This document shows, piece after piece, positions 4,756 through 7,931 of a stretch of DNA of 7,931 bases; position 1 is the stretch's first letter, and the number at the start of each line of letters is the position of its first letter. The translations under genes and the position numbers were made by a program. A model generated the notes under the pieces. The model was not told the DNA's origin and ran no database searches. It saw only the letters and a program-made list of their open reading frames with translations. This DNA comes from JBBDYH01 sp040901795 (GTDB lineage Bacteria; Planctomycetota; Planctomycetia; Pirellulales; JALHPA01): the NCBI GenBank assembly GCA_040901795.1, contig JBBDYH010000017.1:1-7931 (forward strand), given 5' to 3'.

Positions 4756-7700
4756 ATGACGACGACTTACCAAAACATGCTCCAAGCGAATCTCCCCCGC
4801 TCCCTCTCTCCCCCTCTCCCCCTCTCGCCTCGCGGGCAGCAGTATTGGCGGAGCCTCGAGGAGCTCGCCGACACCGACGAGTTTCGCGAATGGCTGCATC
4901 GCGAGTTTCCCCGCGAGGCGGCGGTGTGGGACGACCGGGCGATCGACCGCAGGCGGTTTTTGCACTTGATGTCCGCCTCGATCGCCTTGGCGGGTTTCAG
5001 CGGCGGCTGCAGCAATCAAGGCGAGGAGAAGATCCTGCCCTACGTGCGGGCGCCCGAAGGCGCTGTTCCCGGCAAACCGCGGCAGTATGCGACCGCCATG
5101 CCGATGGGCGCCAGCACGTTGGGGCTCATGGTGACCAGCCGCGAAGGACGGCCGATCAAAATCGAAGGTAATGAACTTCACCCCGCCAGCCTGGGGGCAA
5201 CCGACGCGTGGGCGCAGGCGTCGATTCTCACACTCTACGATCCCGACCGCTCGCAAACGGTGATGCACCTGGGCGCTATTTCCACCTGGGAGGCCTTTCT
5301 TGCCGAGCTGCGTGGGGCACTGGAACCGCGTGCGAATTCGGGCGGCGAGGGAATCTACGTGTTGAGCGAAACGGTCACCTCGCCCACGCTCGCGCGGCAG
5401 ATGCAAGCCTTCCGCAAGAAGTATCCGGCGGCACAATGGCATCAGTACGAGCCAATTGGCCGCGACACCGAGCGGCAAGCGGCGCAGTTGGCGTTCGGCC
5501 AGGACGTCACGCCGATCTACGACTTCACGCAGGCGAATGTCGTGCTTTCGCTCGACAGCGACTTTCTGTGCCAGGGGGCTGGCGCGGTGCGCAATGCGCG
5601 CCAGTTCATGGCTCGTCGCAAGGTCCGCGGCGACCGGAAGGAGATGAATCGTTTCTTCATCGTCGAGAGCACCTGTACCGCTACCGGAACCGTGGCGGAT
5701 CATCGGCTGCCGTTGACGCCGAGCGGCGTGGGGCGCTTCGCGCTCGACCTGGAGAGAAGACTTGGCGTACCGGGCTTCGAATCGATGGAGGCCAATCCGA
5801 CGAGCCGCGAAACCGATACGGCGCCGGATGGGCGCGAGCAGTGGCTCGCAGCCCTGGCCGCAGACTTGGAAAAAAGCCGCGGAACCAGCATCGTGCTCGC
5901 GGGGAATCAGCAGCCGGCCTGGGTGCATGCGGTCGTCCATGCGATCAATGCTCACCTGGGCAACCACGGCGAGACGATCCGCTTTATCGAGCCAATCGAG
6001 ACCGAGCCCACCAACCAATTCGAGTCACTTCGCGAGCTGGTCGATGCGATCAAGGGCGGCGACGTGGACGTGCTCGTCCTGCTCGGTGGGAATCCGGTAT
6101 ATAACACGCCCGGCGAGTTCGCTTTTGGCGACGCGCTGCTTGACTTGACGAAGGGCCAAAAGACCACCGTTCACTTCAGCTTGTACGATGACGAGACCTC
6201 GGCGCTCTGCCGTTGGCATATCCCGGCTGCGCACTTCCTGGAGTCTTGGAGCGATGCGCGGACTTTCGACGGCACTGCGTCGATCGTGCAACCGCTGATC
6301 GATCCGTTGTACGGCAGCAAGTCCGTCCACGAGATGGTTTCCGCCTTGACCGATCCGGCCGTCCTTTCCTCATACGACCTTGTGCGCACGACGTGGCAAG
6401 AGCTGCTGGGCGAAAACTTCGAGCGCCGTTGGCGCCGAGCGTTGCATGACGGCGTCGTCGAAAACTCCGCAGCCGAGAACGTGTCGGTTACGCTGCAGCT
6501 CGATGCGGCGGCGCTCCGTTCGGCGATCACCCAATCAGGCGACGGTCAGCCGGACGGCGATCTTGAGATCGCCATCCTGCCCGACCCTACGATCTTCGAT
6601 GGCCGCTTCGCCAACAACGGTTGGCTGCAAGAGCTGCCCAAGCCGATTACCAAGCTGACGTGGGACAACGCGGTCTTGATCTCAAAAGCGACGGCCGATC
6701 GGCTGGGTGTCGAACGCGAAGATCTTGTGCGGCTGGAGTATCGCGGCCGATCAGTCGAAGGGCCGGTTTGGATTGTCCCCGGCCATCCAAACGACTCGAT
6801 CACCGTCACGCTCGGCTACGGACGCCGACGGGGCGGCCGCGTACTTGAGGAAACTGGTTTTGACGCCTACCCGCTGCTTCCCGCCAGCGGCCAGCGAATT
6901 GGTGCGGGCGCAACCATTGAGCCACTGGGCGAGAAAAAACCGCTCGCCTATACCCAACATCATCATCTGCTGGAAAGCGACGTCCTCGAGGGCCGCAACA
7001 TCATTCACTCCGGCACGCTCGAACAGTTTCGCCGCGACGAGCACGCCGTCCACGCCGCAGCCCATCACGGCGAGGCGGAAGCCGCCACGCTGTACCCCCA
7101 CTACAAGTACCAGGGCCTGCAATGGGGCATGGCCATTGACCTGACCGCCTGCATCGGTTGCAACGCGTGTGTGACCGCCTGCCAGGCCGAGAACAACGTC
7201 CCCATTGTCGGCAAGCAAGGCGTGATCAACGGTCGCGAAATGCACTGGCTGCGGCTCGATCTGTACTACCAAGGGGAGAGAGACAACCCGCAGGCGATTC
7301 ATCAACCGATGCTCTGCCAACACTGCGAGACGGCGCCCTGCGAGGTGGTCTGCCCGGTGATGGCCACGACGCACTCGGCCGAAGGCCTCAACGAAATGAC
7401 GTACAACCGCTGTGTCGGCACGCGCTACTGCTCGAACAACTGCCCCTATAAGGTGCGGCGATTCAATTTCTTCGGGTACACCGAGGTTGCCGAGCCAGTG
7501 AAGAAGTTGGTCTACAACCCCGAAGTCACCGTCCGCAGCCGCGGCGTGATGGAGAAATGCACCTACTGCGTACAGCGCATTAACGCGGCACGCATCGCCG
7601 CCAAAATCGACCAGGTGGACAACGGCGGAGAGTTGCATATCGAAGACGGCTCACTGCAAACGGCCTGTCAGCAGGCTTGCCCGACGGAAGCGATTGTGTT

Positions 7701-7842
7701 TGGCAACATCAACGACCCCGACAGCCAGGTGGCAAAGCTCAAAGCCGGCCCGCTGAACTACGGCGTGCTCAGCGAATTGGGCACGGTTCCGCGAACGACG
7801 TATTTGGCGCGACTTCGTAATCCACATCCGGACTTGAGTTAG
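4756..7842 (+). CDS. actB: Alternative complex III subunit ActB, fused molybdopterin-oxidoreductase-like and Fe-S domains
   Basis: This 1028-residue subunit carries electrons from the quinol site to the ActA hemes. A Tat-like motif, DRRRFLHLMSASIALAG (64-80), is followed by C85 and KILPYV (92-97), typical of ActB. Residues about 90-740 resemble molybdopterin oxidoreductases; in solved ACIII structures this domain carries no molybdenum cofactor. Residues about 787-1010 form a four-cluster ferredoxin domain. Its cysteines are C799/802/805/809, C854/857/862/866, C886/892/896 and C935/938/971/975. The third set has T889 (CVGTRYC) where a fourth cysteine would be, fitting the one [3Fe-4S] plus three [4Fe-4S] clusters known for ActB. 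Both parts lie in one frame, as in Rhodothermus-type ActB. The start is uncertain: ATG at 4756 or 4777, neither with an SD. Residues 13-26 come from a pyrimidine tract. The stop is TAG, with actC expected downstream. Confidence 0.95.
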   Translation: MTTTYQNMLQANLPRSLSPPLPLSPRGQQYWRSLEELADTDEFREWLHREFPREAAVWDDRAIDRRRFLHLMSASIALAGFSGGCSNQGEEKILPYVRAPEGAVPGKPRQYATAMPMGASTLGLMVTSREGRPIKIEGNELHPASLGATDAWAQASILTLYDPDRSQTVMHLGAISTWEAFLAELRGALEPRANSGGEGIYVLSETVTSPTLARQMQAFRKKYPAAQWHQYEPIGRDTERQAAQLAFGQDVTPIYDFTQANVVLSLDSDFLCQGAGAVRNARQFMARRKVRGDRKEMNRFFIVESTCTATGTVADHRLPLTPSGVGRFALDLERRLGVPGFESMEANPTSRETDTAPDGREQWLAALAADLEKSRGTSIVLAGNQQPAWVHAVVHAINAHLGNHGETIRFIEPIETEPTNQFESLRELVDAIKGGDVDVLVLLGGNPVYNTPGEFAFGDALLDLTKGQKTTVHFSLYDDETSALCRWHIPAAHFLESWSDARTFDGTASIVQPLIDPLYGSKSVHEMVSALTDPAVLSSYDLVRTTWQELLGENFERRWRRALHDGVVENSAAENVSVTLQLDAAALRSAITQSGDGQPDGDLEIAILPDPTIFDGRFANNGWLQELPKPITKLTWDNAVLISKATADRLGVEREDLVRLEYRGRSVEGPVWIVPGHPNDSITVTLGYGRRRGGRVLEETGFDAYPLLPASGQRIGAGATIEPLGEKKPLAYTQHHHLLESDVLEGRNIIHSGTLEQFRRDEHAVHAAAHHGEAEAATLYPHYKYQGLQWGMAIDLTACIGCNACVTACQAENNVPIVGKQGVINGREMHWLRLDLYYQGERDNPQAIHQPMLCQHCETAPCEVVCPVMATTHSAEGLNEMTYNRCVGTRYCSNNCPYKVRRFNFFGYTEVAEPVKKLVYNPEVTVRSRGVMEKCTYCVQRINAARIAAKIDQVDNGGELHIEDGSLQTACQQACPTEAIVFGNINDPDSQVAKLKAGPLNYGVLSELGTVPRTTYLARLRNPHPDLS
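4791..4830 (+). repeat. Low-complexity C/T tract in the first codons of actB
   Basis: Of these 40 bases, 38 are C or T and none is A. The C-runs are C5 (4794-4798), C3 (4802-4804), C5 (4810-4814) and C5 (4818-4822), with loops of 3, 5 and 3 bases. On the minus (template) strand this reads as four G-runs matching the G3+N1-7 quadruplex pattern. It encodes a Pro/Leu/Ser-rich stretch, residues 13-25, ahead of the conserved YWRSLEELADT segment at residue 30. Confidence 0.75.
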
Positions 7843-7931
7843 ACACGACCAGTTGGAGTTCCCGCCGCGGCGGGCCGGCACAGCCTAAAGGCCAGGGCTT
7901 TGTAGCTAGCACAGGGGCTTGACGATTGGTC
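7843..7931. other. Gap after actB with a repeat element; no gene start seen
   Basis: These 89 bases follow the actB stop and run to the window end. AGTTGGAGTT (7851-7860) repeats a sequence at 2148-2157. It is followed by the perfect 14-base palindrome CCCGCCGCGGCGGG (7861-7874) and by CAGCCTAAAGG (7881-7891), which recalls the AGCCT/AGGCT hairpin of the other copy. The octamer CAGGGCTT (7893-7900) recurs with one extra G at 7912-7920. No start of actC is visible, and there is no T-run for a terminator. Confidence 0.6.

Noticed and set aside
4630..6018. 462-codon open frame on the minus strand across the actA end and actB
   Set aside because: It is antisense to a well-supported gene, has no recognisable domain, and is typical of long chance frames in GC-rich DNA. 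Part of it translates the 4722-4739 hairpin repeat.
4756..6970. Catalytic molybdoenzyme (formate dehydrogenase or nitrate reductase type)
   Set aside because: The fusion to this Fe-S domain, the Tat-like motif with KILPYV and the adjacent pentaheme ActA mark ActB, whose molybdopterin-like domain is known to be cofactor-free.
6751..7638. 295-codon open frame on the minus strand inside actB
   Set aside because: It is antisense to the conserved cysteine-rich domain of ActB. No motif, signal peptide or ribosome binding site supports it.
80..7842. A shared respiratory system joining the dehydrogenase and ACIII
   Set aside because: The dehydrogenase is on the opposite strand, separated by a cardiolipin synthase gene and two repeat-filled gaps. 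Proximity alone is not evidence of electron transfer between them.
7861..7874. Intrinsic terminator after actB
   Set aside because: The 14-base GC palindrome has no loop and no following T-run, and the act operon is expected to continue.

Overview
The window looks like chromosomal DNA from a high-GC planctomycete, most likely a Pirellulales-type organism. That is an inference from three things: an alternative complex III (ACIII) locus with a pentaheme ActA and a fused ActB, a large secreted beta-propeller dehydrogenase, and dense palindromic repeats in every gap between genes. Ribosome binding sites are weak or absent for three of the four genes. Nothing in the window gives a species.

Layout: bases 1-79 hold no gene. 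On the minus strand, 80-2113 encodes a secreted two-propeller protein with an SMP-30/NHL-like N-terminal half and a glucose/sorbosone (PQQ-type) dehydrogenase C-terminal half. A 324-base gap (2114-2437) is packed with inverted and direct repeats. Also on the minus strand, 2438-3709 encodes a ClsB-like cardiolipin synthase of the phospholipase D superfamily. A 262-base divergent spacer (3710-3971) carries three hairpins and a weak promoter candidate. On the plus strand, 3972-4682 (actA) and 4756-7842 (actB) begin an ACIII operon. They are separated by 73 bases that include a GC hairpin. The last 89 bases (7843-7931) carry another repeat element, and actC would be expected just beyond the window.

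How the genes work together: ActA (membrane-anchored, five c-type hemes) and ActB (a molybdopterin-oxidoreductase-like domain fused to a four-cluster iron-sulfur domain) are the extracytoplasmic electron-transfer arm of ACIII, the quinol oxidase complex that replaces cytochrome bc1. The cardiolipin synthase makes a lipid of the same membrane, but it is divergently transcribed and no functional link is shown. The dehydrogenase is a separate minus-strand gene.

The most notable observations are a possible dehydrogenase-lactonase fusion in which SMP-30 metal-ligand positions appear kept, a predicted G-quadruplex motif on the template strand within the first codons of actB, and the occupation of every spacer by a different palindromic repeat family. 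I found no clearly new multi-gene system; the genes themselves belong to known families.
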